From NCBI GenBank assembly GCA_013360295.1, contig JABWCL010000002.1, positions 62,001-126,000 of the forward strand: DNA of 64,000 nucleotides, written 5' to 3'. Position numbers and translations under genes: made by a program. Origin of the DNA: Ignavibacteriaceae bacterium. GTDB taxonomy: Bacteria; Bacteroidota; Ignavibacteria; Ignavibacteriales; Ignavibacteriaceae. Shown in pieces: positions 55,267 to 62,916 of the stretch. Within the stretch, counting starts at the first letter, position 1, and each line of letters starts with the position of its first letter. The notes beneath the pieces were generated by a model that saw nothing but the letters and a program-made list of their open reading frames with translations, made no database searches and had not been told where the DNA came from.

Positions 55267-55299
55267 TATCTGATTGAAACATACGAAAAATTTCAGATA
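55267..55299 (-). promoter_or_regulatory. Inverted repeat in the rrf2 upstream region
   Basis: TATCTGA at 55267-55273 and TCAGATA at 55293-55299 are a perfect 7-bp inverted repeat with TGAAA / TTTCA nested inside it. It lies 26-58 bases before the rrf2 start, where an autoregulatory Rrf2 site would be expected. Confidence 0.4.
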
Positions 55300-55352
55300 C
55301 GTGTCAAGAGTAAAAAGGAGAATTCTTTTCCCCTCACTCAGAATTATCCCCT

Positions 55353-56810
55353 TTACTGACCAATCCACTTCCCCTCGAGGAATATTAATTCTCTCCCGCT
55401 CATTATAAACGTGTCTTTATGCCCAAAACGCGGGTTCGTCAGCCCCGTAAGATTAGCGTACAATTGAGAAAAATCACTGCTCAGCAACTGATACTGCCCC
55501 CCTGTTCCCGAATTAAGTAATGCATAACGGCTTGTATTAGATAATACAACGGGTTCGGGCCCGTTATACACCATAGTACCTATCACTGCACCCCCGCTCC
55601 GTCTTATCACTTTTATTATATGCTTTCCGGTATCATCCAGATAGTAGGCGGAACCGTCGTTAAGTATTTCAATCAGATCAAATTCATCAGGATCTGGGGT
55701 CACGATTGAGTCAGTCACCATCCTCCCATCAACATTATAGAGATAAATTTTTTCTCCGCTTTCGTGGAACAGGGCGATCTGCCGGTCATTATCAATGAAC
55801 TTTAGTCTATTAATTTTTATGTTCAGATCGTCTTCAATGTTCATTCCCGTAACATTCCAGATCAGGACTTTCGACGAATCAAAGCTTGCAAGTTTGTCAC
55901 CCCGGCTGTTAAACTCAAAATCTAATATTGCGGAATTATGAATCTGTGGAGTAATCTGCAGATCGTAGGTATCCATATTCATCAAACGGAAAGCCCTCGC
56001 TGTGGGGTCAACCTGGATGAAATGAACGAGATCCGGTGAGAATTTTACGTGGTTCGTAAGAATAAACTCTGTTACCTTTCGGCTTACGTTATATACCTTA
56101 TTAGTAAAAAGTACACGTCTTATGTTCTCCATCGCGTCCAGGATGTCGGTTTCGAAGCTATGCTTCTCAAATGCACGGAAATATTTCACTGAGGTTATTC
56201 CTGTGGATTCAAGAAGCTTCCCTTTCTTAAATAAACTTATTTTGTATTCGTTTATATTAGTTGAGTCAGCCGGAGAATATATAAATTTGTTTTCATTTAT
56301 ACCGGTACTGTCAAATATGACAAAACCGGAACTCCCCTGTTTCATCTCAATCATATATCCCTCCTCAACCCGACTATTATCTTTCCACTGTAACTGAACC
56401 CGTCTGTCTTTTGCATCAAAAGCCTCAAGTTCTGTAGGGGGATTTGCCTTATTGATAACAACATCAATCCTACTACTGCCTGTTCCGCCGTCAACAGCGT
56501 GAGCAGTAACAACAATAAAGTTTCTGATAGTATCTTTAAAACGGCTGATATCCCAGATATAATTATATGGCGGCGCCGTCCAGGTTTTCATAATCCCGCC
56601 GCCAATATTCAGAATTACTTCTTTAATATCTTCTACGGACACTACTGAAACTAAGATCTCGGTGGAATCAAATATTTCTGATGTGGGAGTTGGATTAACA
56701 ATAGTAACTTGCGGGAAATAATAAGGGCCATTCTCTTCACCTCCGCAGGAGGTGAGCAGTAAGCAAACAAGCAAAGCGGGAAAGAAAACTTTCAATGGGG
56801 CAACAAACAC
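55353..56810 (-). CDS. Surface lipoprotein with Ig-like, FN3-like and beta-propeller-like parts
   Basis: 485 residues. Lipoprotein signal (FFPALLVCLLLTSC), then an Ig-like domain (TIVNPTPTSEIFDSTEILVSV; MKTWTAPPYNYIWDISRF), an FN3-like domain (TELEAFDAKDRRVQLQWKDN), and a C-terminal 280 residues resembling WD40-type propeller strands (LASFDSSKVLIWNVTGMN; LKFIDNDRQIALFHESGEKIYL). The first two domains are clearly paralogous to those of the divergent gene at 57348 (KTWTVPPYEYLWKLTN), whose C-terminus is different. Function unknown; probably outer-membrane or surface exposed. Confidence 0.75.
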   Translation of the reverse strand: MFVAPLKVFFPALLVCLLLTSCGGEENGPYYFPQVTIVNPTPTSEIFDSTEILVSVVSVEDIKEVILNIGGGIMKTWTAPPYNYIWDISRFKDTIRNFIVVTAHAVDGGTGSSRIDVVINKANPPTELEAFDAKDRRVQLQWKDNSRVEEGYMIEMKQGSSGFVIFDSTGINENKFIYSPADSTNINEYKISLFKKGKLLESTGITSVKYFRAFEKHSFETDILDAMENIRRVLFTNKVYNVSRKVTEFILTNHVKFSPDLVHFIQVDPTARAFRLMNMDTYDLQITPQIHNSAILDFEFNSRGDKLASFDSSKVLIWNVTGMNIEDDLNIKINRLKFIDNDRQIALFHESGEKIYLYNVDGRMVTDSIVTPDPDEFDLIEILNDGSAYYLDDTGKHIIKVIRRSGGAVIGTMVYNGPEPVVLSNTSRYALLNSGTGGQYQLLSSDFSQLYANLTGLTNPRFGHKDTFIMSGRELIFLEGKWIGQ

Positions 56811-57142
56811 AGAGCCTCCTGAAAAATATTATAAAATTAAAACATAAATTCTTTAACGGCGAACATAACGAATTTCTATCAGCATTTAATAATTTCAGGA
56901 TAAACTCCGAAGCGCCACTGAAAATTAATGAGAAGTATTCATTCTTACAAGTTAAACCTGATGTTGCTTTGTTGGTTATTTCCCAGGCACAATTATTCCG
57001 GTGTCAATTTTCTTGGAAATAATTCCATCACTCGGCCTTCTGATTCCCCCGCCCGTGGGACTGCGCTACTAATGTTGTCCGTTATAAATTAAAGCCTCGT
57101 TGTTGTATACTCCATTTTGGGTTGGAGAAAAAAGATTTTCTA

Positions 57143-57319
57143 ATGATTGCAGGTATCTGCAATGTACAATTTAGAAATGGGGGTAATTACGACGGTGGTG
57201 TTTATAAGGCGCAGAAATATTTAGCCTTTAAAGTTAATGCAGCGGGATGAAAGATAAAAGCAAAATATTTTACGGCAGGTGGAACGGGACTGATGGCTAA
57301 TAGATATATTAAAGAATAA
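57143..57319 (+). pseudogene. Possible gene remnant with in-frame stop
   Basis: One frame reads MIAGICNVQFRNGG, GGVYKAQKYLAFKVNAAG, a TGA at 57248, then KIKAKYFTAGGTGLMANRYI and a TAA. The coding-like composition on both sides of the stop suggests a decayed fragment, but no family is recognised. The rest of the 537-base divergent gap 56811-57347 is AT-rich and shows nothing else I can support. Confidence 0.25.
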
Positions 57320-57347
57320 ATTTTGTCATAATTAACGGGAGATAGCA

Positions 57348-58859
57348 ATGGTCCGGAATACATTAGCCCTAATTATTGTCCTTGTCATTTCTTTAACACT
57401 GATGTCCTGCAAAGAGGATACGAGCAACCCAGTAACTCCTACGCCTGAAGAACCTGTCATAAAAGTAATATCGCCAACCAGTACGACTGAGATTATTGAT
57501 TCTGTGATGGTGGAAGTGGAGGCGACAGATAATAAGGGGGTAACGAAAGTGGAATTTTATGTTGATAATGTTATATTAAAAACATGGACAGTACCACCTT
57601 ATGAATATTTGTGGAAACTAACGAACCAAGAGGATAGCAGTAAACATAGTATATACTTTAAGGCATATGATGCGGATGGGAATATAACAACAACCGAGAT
57701 ATTGTTTGCAATTGTCAGGAGGATGAAAACTCCAAACGAGTTAAATGTGATTAAAATTAATGAAACTGAAGTATGGCTAAAATGGAAGGGAAATAGAAAT
57801 ATTGCAGAGAAATACGAGTTTGAAGCAAAAGCAAATGAAGGTATTTATGAAGTAATTGGAGAAACAGGGGCTGAGAATGATAGTGTGAGGATTTTGTGGC
57901 AGCACCTATATGACACGAAATATAGTTTCAGGATGAGAGCAAAAAAGGGGAACTATTATTCGAACTATTCTAACGTAGTAAGCAATATTTATTTATTGCC
58001 TAAGGATTTCACTTTGACTAAGCCAATAAATGGAAGCAGTATTACAGGCAGACCGATTGTTTTTGAATGGAACCAAAGTATGGGAGCAGTTAACTATGCT
58101 TTACAGATTGCGAAGAGTAGCAATTTTGATACAATATATTATCAAAAATCCGGACTAACTGCAACGAGTGACACTGTTGAAACACTAAAAGGTAATACAA
58201 AGTATTATTGGAAAGTACAGGGGTATAACAGAGTAAATGGAGAAACGACTTCGGATATTTGGGAAGTTAATATAGAAGCATACGCATGTAACGGGGTTGT
58301 TGAATATGAGGGGAAGATATATGGAATGGTGAAAATTGGAGAGCAGTGTTGGATAAAAGAAAACCTTAATGTAGGTACCAGAATAAATGGTGCCGCAAAT
58401 CCATCAAACAATGGAACAGTAGAGAAATATTGTTATAATGATAATGAAGCGAACTGTAATACTTACGGCGGATTATATACGTGGAATGAGGCGATGGGAT
58501 ACAGCACCACTGCAGGGGTGAGGGGAATTTGTCCGGAGGGCTGGCACATACCTACGAATGCAGAATTCCAAACGCTTGCCTCTTCAGTAAGTAATAACAG
58601 TAATGCATTAAAGGCAGTAGGACAGGGTACAGGCAGCGGCGCCGGAACTAACACGAGCGGGTTCTCGGCCCTGTTGGCGGGCTACCGCTACTACGGTGGC
58701 TACTTCGTCAGTTTAAGCGACTTCGCTTACTTTTGGAGTTCTACGGAGTACAGTTCACCATACGCAAGGTTCATAGGCCTGGACTACAATGGCGCGAATA
58801 TCACCTTCAACTACTACTATAAGGAGTTTGGTTTTAGTGTGCGGTGCGTGGAGGATTAA
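57348..58859 (+). CDS. FISUMP-domain surface lipoprotein with variable-region-like C-terminus
   Basis: 503 residues. Lipoprotein signal (LIIVLVISLTLMSC), an Ig-like domain (about 38-130), two FN3-like domains (about 130-305), then a C-terminal Fibrobacter-succinogenes-major-paralogous (FISUMP) domain (about 310-503; YGMVKIGEQCWIKENLNVGT, GICPEGWHIPTNAEFQTLAS, GFSALLAGYR, FWSSTEY, FGFSVRCVED). FISUMP domains have a C-type-lectin-like fold. From about residue 445 the base composition and codon use change sharply: Tyr is TAT 22 times and TAC 5 times before it, then TAC 10 times and TAT once. Paralogous at the N-terminus to the gene at 55353. Confidence 0.88.
   Translation: MVRNTLALIIVLVISLTLMSCKEDTSNPVTPTPEEPVIKVISPTSTTEIIDSVMVEVEATDNKGVTKVEFYVDNVILKTWTVPPYEYLWKLTNQEDSSKHSIYFKAYDADGNITTTEILFAIVRRMKTPNELNVIKINETEVWLKWKGNRNIAEKYEFEAKANEGIYEVIGETGAENDSVRILWQHLYDTKYSFRMRAKKGNYYSNYSNVVSNIYLLPKDFTLTKPINGSSITGRPIVFEWNQSMGAVNYALQIAKSSNFDTIYYQKSGLTATSDTVETLKGNTKYYWKVQGYNRVNGETTSDIWEVNIEAYACNGVVEYEGKIYGMVKIGEQCWIKENLNVGTRINGAANPSNNGTVEKYCYNDNEANCNTYGGLYTWNEAMGYSTTAGVRGICPEGWHIPTNAEFQTLASSVSNNSNALKAVGQGTGSGAGTNTSGFSALLAGYRYYGGYFVSLSDFAYFWSSTEYSSPYARFIGLDYNGANITFNYYYKEFGFSVRCVED
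58680..58847 (+). other. Candidate variable region (DGR-like) inside the FISUMP gene
   Basis: Bases 58680-58847 encode a Tyr/Gly/Ser/Phe/Asp-rich segment in which many codons are NNC (TAC, GGC, TTC, GAC, AGC) between invariant blocks such as FWSSTE and GFSVRC. This is the expected outcome if AAC codons of a template repeat had been mutated at their adenines. No reverse transcriptase gene and no template repeat are visible in the window, so the assignment is a hypothesis. Confidence 0.35.
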
Positions 58860-59064
58860 TCTATTTTTCCATTTTTCAATTTAAAAACGGAGAAAAAGCC
58901 GGATTATGACGAGATTTTAAAACTTTTTAAAAAATAAAATGGCGGATAATTTATAAGCTGAAAACAAACCAGCAAATCATAGGAGTAATGACAGAGAAAA
59001 GAATAAGAGGGGGTATGGTCAAGCGAATACTCCTTTAAATGTTAGTGAAAAAACCCCTCCTAAA

Positions 59065-59090
59065 TCCTCCCCTTTATTACGAGGGGAGGA
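59065..59090. repeat. GC-rich hairpin in the gene-poor stretch
   Basis: TCCTCCCCT, 8 bases, AGGGGAGGA: a perfect 9-bp stem. No U-run follows. It looks like one of the short dispersed palindromes common in Bacteroidota-type intergenic DNA. The interval 58860-59243 otherwise shows only a loose AGGAGTA/TACTCCT pair (58981, 59028) and no gene I can support. Confidence 0.45.
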
Positions 59091-59243
59091 CTCGGATGAT
59101 CAGTTAACTGATGATTATGCCTTCGAGTCTGGCGACGGCTTTGTTATTTGCCAGGGCAAGGGTTGTATCGAATTCGATACCGTACTCCGACTAAGTTGAG
59201 GTCAACTTCAAGAAAGATTTTTTTGTTGTTTAATAGGACAGGG

Positions 59244-59381
59244 TCAGATGGTGAAAGCTTCGTGCTTAAGCCTCCGCTTTGTGCTTTTCTTGATTCGCTT
59301 CCCGTTACTCTTAACGTGAAGGATTATATAATAAGGGCTGTCTTTTGGTTTTGAGAGATAGAACCGATCCAGATCACTCAT
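59244..59381 (-). pseudogene. Truncated integrase N-terminus next to tRNA-Thr
   Basis: A 45-codon frame from ATG 59381 to TGA 59244 reads MSDLDRFYLSKPKDSPYYII, then LHVKSNGKRIKKSTKRRLKH and EAFTI. The pattern (SPYY.I....NGKR.K.ST......EA) is that of the N-terminal beta hairpin of tyrosine recombinases. Nothing catalytic follows: the frame stops and the next sequence does not look like the rest of an integrase. It lies 165 bases beyond the 3' end of tRNA-Thr on the same strand, the usual place for an integrase of an element integrated in a tRNA gene. Confidence 0.45.
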
Positions 59382-59508
59382 TGAGAATCTTTCCTTTCTG
59401 GCTCCGTTTATTCCCTGAAAGCTTAATAAAAAAAGTGAGCACTAAAGTGGGAACTAAATCTCATTTTTCTTTACTTTTGGGTGTGAATTGAATCAAACCA
59501 CAAAAATA

Positions 59509-59543
59509 AAAAGCCTTGATTTTGAACCAAAATCAAGGCTTTT
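59509..59543 (-). terminator. Terminator of tRNA-Thr
   Basis: On the minus strand AAAAGCCTTGATTTTG, a GTT loop, then CAAAATCAAGGCTTTT followed by TATTTTT: a perfect 16-bp stem 4 bases beyond the tRNA 3' end. Confidence 0.92.
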
Positions 59544-59546
59544 CTG

Positions 59547-59619
59547 AGCTGGGAAAGAGACTTGAACTCTCGACCTGCTGATTACAAGTCAGCTGCTCTA
59601 CCAACTGAGCTATCCCAGC
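59547..59619 (-). tRNA. tRNA-Thr (anticodon UGU)
   Basis: 73 bases fold as a normal cloverleaf: acceptor GCTGGGA / TCCCAGC, D-arm GCTC...GAGC, anticodon stem GCTGA / TCAGC with loop CTTGTAA (anticodon TGT), variable loop AGGTC, T-arm GAGAG TTCAAGT CTCTT. CCA is not encoded. It has its own strong terminator and an integrase-like remnant downstream. Confidence 0.96.
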
Positions 59620-59739
59620 ATTTTATATTTAGCTTTGTAATTTAATAAGTTTCTCTGATTTTTACAAATTCCTTTAATGCCATAAATCCGGTAAATTTAT
59701 TAATTTACTCCCGTTAATCATTTTTATTTGAGTGACTTT

Positions 59740-61764
59740 ATGCGCCTCTTTCTTGTACTTTTTATTGCCTCTTCCGTCCTGACTCTTCACGCTCAGGATA
59801 AGGAACGGAAAATTATTGATAAGTCCCCCGACGGGATACTTACTAATATTTATGCTCCGTCATCATCTTCCTATGGAACTGTGCTGAAAAATTCTCTCGA
59901 TATCCCCTTCGCCACCGCTCCTGACTGGACCGGCGCGCTGGAGAGACAAATAGGCGGAATGGCCTGGGCTGATTATGACGGAGACGGTGATTTAGATCTC
60001 GCGACAGGCTGCTATTTCAGCAACTCTTACCCGCCAATACCCAATTATGAGGTGCTGATCTACAGGAACGATAATGGTTTGCTCACCGCTAATCCTGCCT
60101 GGATTTCAACAGATATGCGCTCAACAACTGATATTAAATTCGCCGACATTAACCGTGATGGAAGAATTGACCTGCTCGCCTGTAACGGTGATAACAGCTT
60201 TGCCCCTTCAGTAATTTATATGAACAGTGAAACGGGGCTCTCCTCCTCCCCATCCTGGATTGCTTCACCATTTGCGTGGAGCGTTGGAGCCGCGTTTGGA
60301 GATGTTGACGGAGACGGCGATCTTGACCTCGCGTTTGGTAATCAGGGTAATTCCGTTATCCCGACAAAACCGATAAATATGTTTTTTAATAATAACGGCT
60401 CATTCAATACTTCCCCTGACTGGGCTTCCGCTGATCAGATGATTACAAACACCGTCGCTTTCGGTGACCTTGATAATTCCCGTCTGGTAAGCACGTCACA
60501 ATCTTTTACCGGCGACGGTGTAAAAAAAGCATTTCACCTTTCAATGATTCCGTTGTATACCATTGACAGCGTCCTGATCCAGGGAATAGCAGATAATGCC
60601 TGGTGCTTCGAAAAGACGGGCGGTTGGATTTCATTCGCATCCGCGCCTGCCGCGGGAGCGCAAATAACAATTAAGTACCGCTACGTTAGCAAAGGCGATC
60701 TCGCCGGATCCAAATGGGTTAACTACTCGAGTGCTGTTTATTTCAATAACGTATCAGGCGTTCTCGGCACTTCACCCGGTTGGGTCACCGGAATTACAAA
60801 CGGTCAGAAAGGAATCGTTTGGGATGACTTCGATAAAGACGGCTTTTCAGACCTCGCAATTGCCGGAAGCGGTATACCAATTTACATTTATAAAAACCTC
60901 AACGGTATGCTCCAGACAACGCCTGTGTGGGCTTCAAATTCGGTGAATCCTTCCGCACAGGAACTTATCTCCGGCGACCTTGATAATGACGGGTACCCTG
61001 AACTTGCCTGCGTCCACTTCGGGACAAAAAGAATAGAAGTTTATAAGAACAGGAACGGTATTCTTGACACAAACCCTACGTGGTTATATATTGCGGGCAC
61101 ATCCGCCACATCCGTTTCTTTCGGAGATGTAAACGGCGATGGCAGGCTTGATCTAGCAATAGGAACCGCGCGCTCCCCTGTGGTGGTGTTCCTGAATCAA
61201 CTGGCGCCTGTCCCGGTTGAACTGACATCATTTTACGCGGAGCAGTCCGGCATCAATATCTCATTGAAATGGGAAACTGCCACCGAGGTGAACAACCACG
61301 GTTTCTACGTAGAATCAAGCATTGATAAAATCAATTGGAATGATATTGGATTTGTCGCGGGCTCAGGCACATCTCTTTCGTCTAGAAGTTATACCTTTAC
61401 CGCCGTAATTGACAATGCAACTCATTACAGATTGAGGCAAACAGACTACGACGGTAAGTACAGCTACTCCAATACCATTAGTGTTGAAGATTATGTCAAT
61501 GCTGAAAAGCCGGTAATGGCTTTGTATCCCAACCCGTCGAATGGTAAAACAAAAATAATGTTAATCCTCCCTCAGGCCGGGGAGACAACAATCAACATTT
61601 ACAATATGCTTGGCGAAAAAGTCGCTGCAATTGCTGAGACTGAGTTGAAGGCGGGAAGAAACGAACTTAATTTCGATGCCGGCGGTTTAAGTAATGGGAC
61701 GTATTTCATTAGAGCAAATTCTATAAATCACACAATTCAAAACAAACTTATATTAATCAGATAA
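59740..61764 (+). CDS. FG-GAP/VCBS repeat surface protein with T9SS sorting domain
   Basis: 674 residues from ATG 59740. Signal peptide (MRLFLVLFIASSVLTLHAQ), then at least six FG-GAP/VCBS blades with Ca-binding loops (DYDGDGDLDLATG; DINRDGRIDLLA; DVDGDGDLDLAFG; DFDKDGFSDLAIAG; DLDNDGYPELACV; DVNGDGRLDLAIG), forming a beta propeller. The fourth blade is interrupted by about 85 residues (SQSFTGDGVKKAFHLSMIPL to ITIKYRYVSKG). A linker typical of the group follows (VELTSFYAEQSGINISLKWE), then the C-terminal type A T9SS domain (ALYPNPSNGKTKI, IYNMLGEKV, LSNGTYFIR). Secreted and surface anchored; ligand unknown. Confidence 0.9.
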   Translation: MRLFLVLFIASSVLTLHAQDKERKIIDKSPDGILTNIYAPSSSSYGTVLKNSLDIPFATAPDWTGALERQIGGMAWADYDGDGDLDLATGCYFSNSYPPIPNYEVLIYRNDNGLLTANPAWISTDMRSTTDIKFADINRDGRIDLLACNGDNSFAPSVIYMNSETGLSSSPSWIASPFAWSVGAAFGDVDGDGDLDLAFGNQGNSVIPTKPINMFFNNNGSFNTSPDWASADQMITNTVAFGDLDNSRLVSTSQSFTGDGVKKAFHLSMIPLYTIDSVLIQGIADNAWCFEKTGGWISFASAPAAGAQITIKYRYVSKGDLAGSKWVNYSSAVYFNNVSGVLGTSPGWVTGITNGQKGIVWDDFDKDGFSDLAIAGSGIPIYIYKNLNGMLQTTPVWASNSVNPSAQELISGDLDNDGYPELACVHFGTKRIEVYKNRNGILDTNPTWLYIAGTSATSVSFGDVNGDGRLDLAIGTARSPVVVFLNQLAPVPVELTSFYAEQSGINISLKWETATEVNNHGFYVESSIDKINWNDIGFVAGSGTSLSSRSYTFTAVIDNATHYRLRQTDYDGKYSYSNTISVEDYVNAEKPVMALYPNPSNGKTKIMLILPQAGETTINIYNMLGEKVAAIAETELKAGRNELNFDAGGLSNGTYFIRANSINHTIQNKLILIR

Positions 61765-62103
61765 ATGAAACCGGCTAAAATAAAAGTACAATCAGGAAAT
61801 TTAATTCTCTCCTATGCTGACGGAACAGAGAAAAATATAACTCTTCAGTACCTCCGGGATGAGTGCCCTTGCGCGGGATGCAAGGGGGAAACGATTTTGT
61901 TACGGACTTTCAAACCATCCGGACCCAGAGTTATTACCCCCGATTCTTACAAAATCGCTTCAATTACTCCCGTAGGAGAATACGCTGTACAGATCGCGTG
62001 GAAAGACGGGCATAATACGGGGATATATTCCTGGGACTATATCCAGACCCTTCTTGAAGGACAGGATGAAGGCAAAAAACAGGATTATGATAAATTAATA
62101 TGA
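61765..62103 (+). CDS. DUF971 (GBBH-like N-terminal) protein
   Basis: 112 residues directly after the T9SS protein stop. DUF971 core: PAKIKVQSGNLILSYADGTE, LQYLRDECPCAGCKGE (two Cys), YKIASITPVGEYAVQIAWKDG, IYSWDYIQTLLEG. The same fold forms the N-terminal domain of gamma-butyrobetaine hydroxylase, and small stand-alone members occur near Mrp and Fe-S genes, so a metal- or cluster-related role is possible. Overlaps the methyltransferase gene by 4 bases. Confidence 0.88.
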   Translation: MKPAKIKVQSGNLILSYADGTEKNITLQYLRDECPCAGCKGETILLRTFKPSGPRVITPDSYKIASITPVGEYAVQIAWKDGHNTGIYSWDYIQTLLEGQDEGKKQDYDKLI

Positions 62104-62855
62104 TCACCGCCGCAGAGCTGAAGAAGTATTCATCACTCCTCCGGAAAAAACTCCGGGAGGAAGAAAATCAATTTCTTATCGAGGGAGAGAAATTATTGTA
62201 TGAAGCGCTCTCCGCGGGCACAGAGATAATAATCGTGATGAAACAGCTGAGTACTGACATATCCCCCGGACTCTTATCGTTACTTGCGAAAAAGAAAATT
62301 CCCTTTGAAGACCTTCGCTCGGATCAGTTCAGGAAACTGACTGATACAGTCAATTCGCAGGGGATTGTCGCGGTTGTAAACTCCGCGGGAATAAAAAAGA
62401 AAGATCTGAAAAAAATAGATACCCCTCTGGTGTTGTTACTGAATAATATCAGCGATCCCGGCAATATGGGCACTATTCTCCGCACTGCACTTTGGTTTGG
62501 TGTTAAAGACATAATACTCAGCGGCGACTGCGTGGAGATATTCAATCCGAAAGTTGTCCGTTCTGCGATGGGAGCTCTCTTCAAACTTAATTTTTATGAG
62601 CAGCACCCTGAAGAGATTGCAATAATGAAAGAAATGGGTTACAGGATCTGTGTCAGTGATATGAACGGAAAGGATGTTAATGAATTAAAAAAGCACGGGA
62701 AAACCGTTCTTGTTATGAATAATGAATCGCGGGGGCCTGACCCGGTAATTCTCTGTGTGGCGGATGATATTGTATCCATCCCCGGGAAAGGCGATGCCGA
62801 ATCTCTAAATGTTGCTGTATCTGCCGCGGTTTTACTTTTTGTACTGACAAATTAA
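62100..62855 (+). CDS. TrmH/SpoU-family RNA 2'-O-methyltransferase
   Basis: 251 residues with the SPOUT trefoil knot. N-terminal substrate-binding helix domain (SLLRKKLREEENQFLIEGEK), then motif 1 LNNISDPGNMGTILRTALWF, motif 2 KVVRSAMGALFKLNF with LVMNNESRGPD, and motif 3 SIPGKGDAESLNVAVSAAVL. These are the SAM-binding and catalytic motifs of the SpoU class. Target (23S rRNA or tRNA) cannot be told from sequence. Coupled to the DUF971 gene by a 4-base overlap. Confidence 0.9.
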   Translation: MITAAELKKYSSLLRKKLREEENQFLIEGEKLLYEALSAGTEIIIVMKQLSTDISPGLLSLLAKKKIPFEDLRSDQFRKLTDTVNSQGIVAVVNSAGIKKKDLKKIDTPLVLLLNNISDPGNMGTILRTALWFGVKDIILSGDCVEIFNPKVVRSAMGALFKLNFYEQHPEEIAIMKEMGYRICVSDMNGKDVNELKKHGKTVLVMNNESRGPDPVILCVADDIVSIPGKGDAESLNVAVSAAVLLFVLTN

Positions 62856-62881
62856 TAATTTTTCGCATATAGCGCCTTTGT

Positions 62882-62916
62882 TTACTGCTTCTCCGCTGCT
62901 CTGATCAGCGCAGTAA
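62882..62916. terminator. Bipartite stem-loop between convergent genes
   Basis: TTACTGC ... GCTG, loop CTCTGAT, CAGC, GCAGTAA: two stacked stems with a 6-base bulge on one side, spanning the end of the membrane-protein gene. No U-run; likely an mRNA 3' structure for the converging transcripts. Confidence 0.4.

Noticed and set aside
56795-57022. Plus-strand frame of 75 codons overlapping the start of the minus-strand lipoprotein gene
   Set aside because: It overlaps a well supported signal peptide on the other strand and has no recognisable features beyond random coding potential.
59148-59354. Plus-strand frame of 68 codons near the tRNA
   Set aside because: It is antisense to the integrase-like remnant, has no ribosome-binding site and no domain-like pattern.
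58860-59546. Template repeat or reverse transcriptase for a diversity-generating retroelement downstream of the FISUMP gene
   Set aside because: I looked for repeats of the GGCTACCGC and TTTTGGAGTTCT blocks and for reverse transcriptase motifs and saw none in this window.
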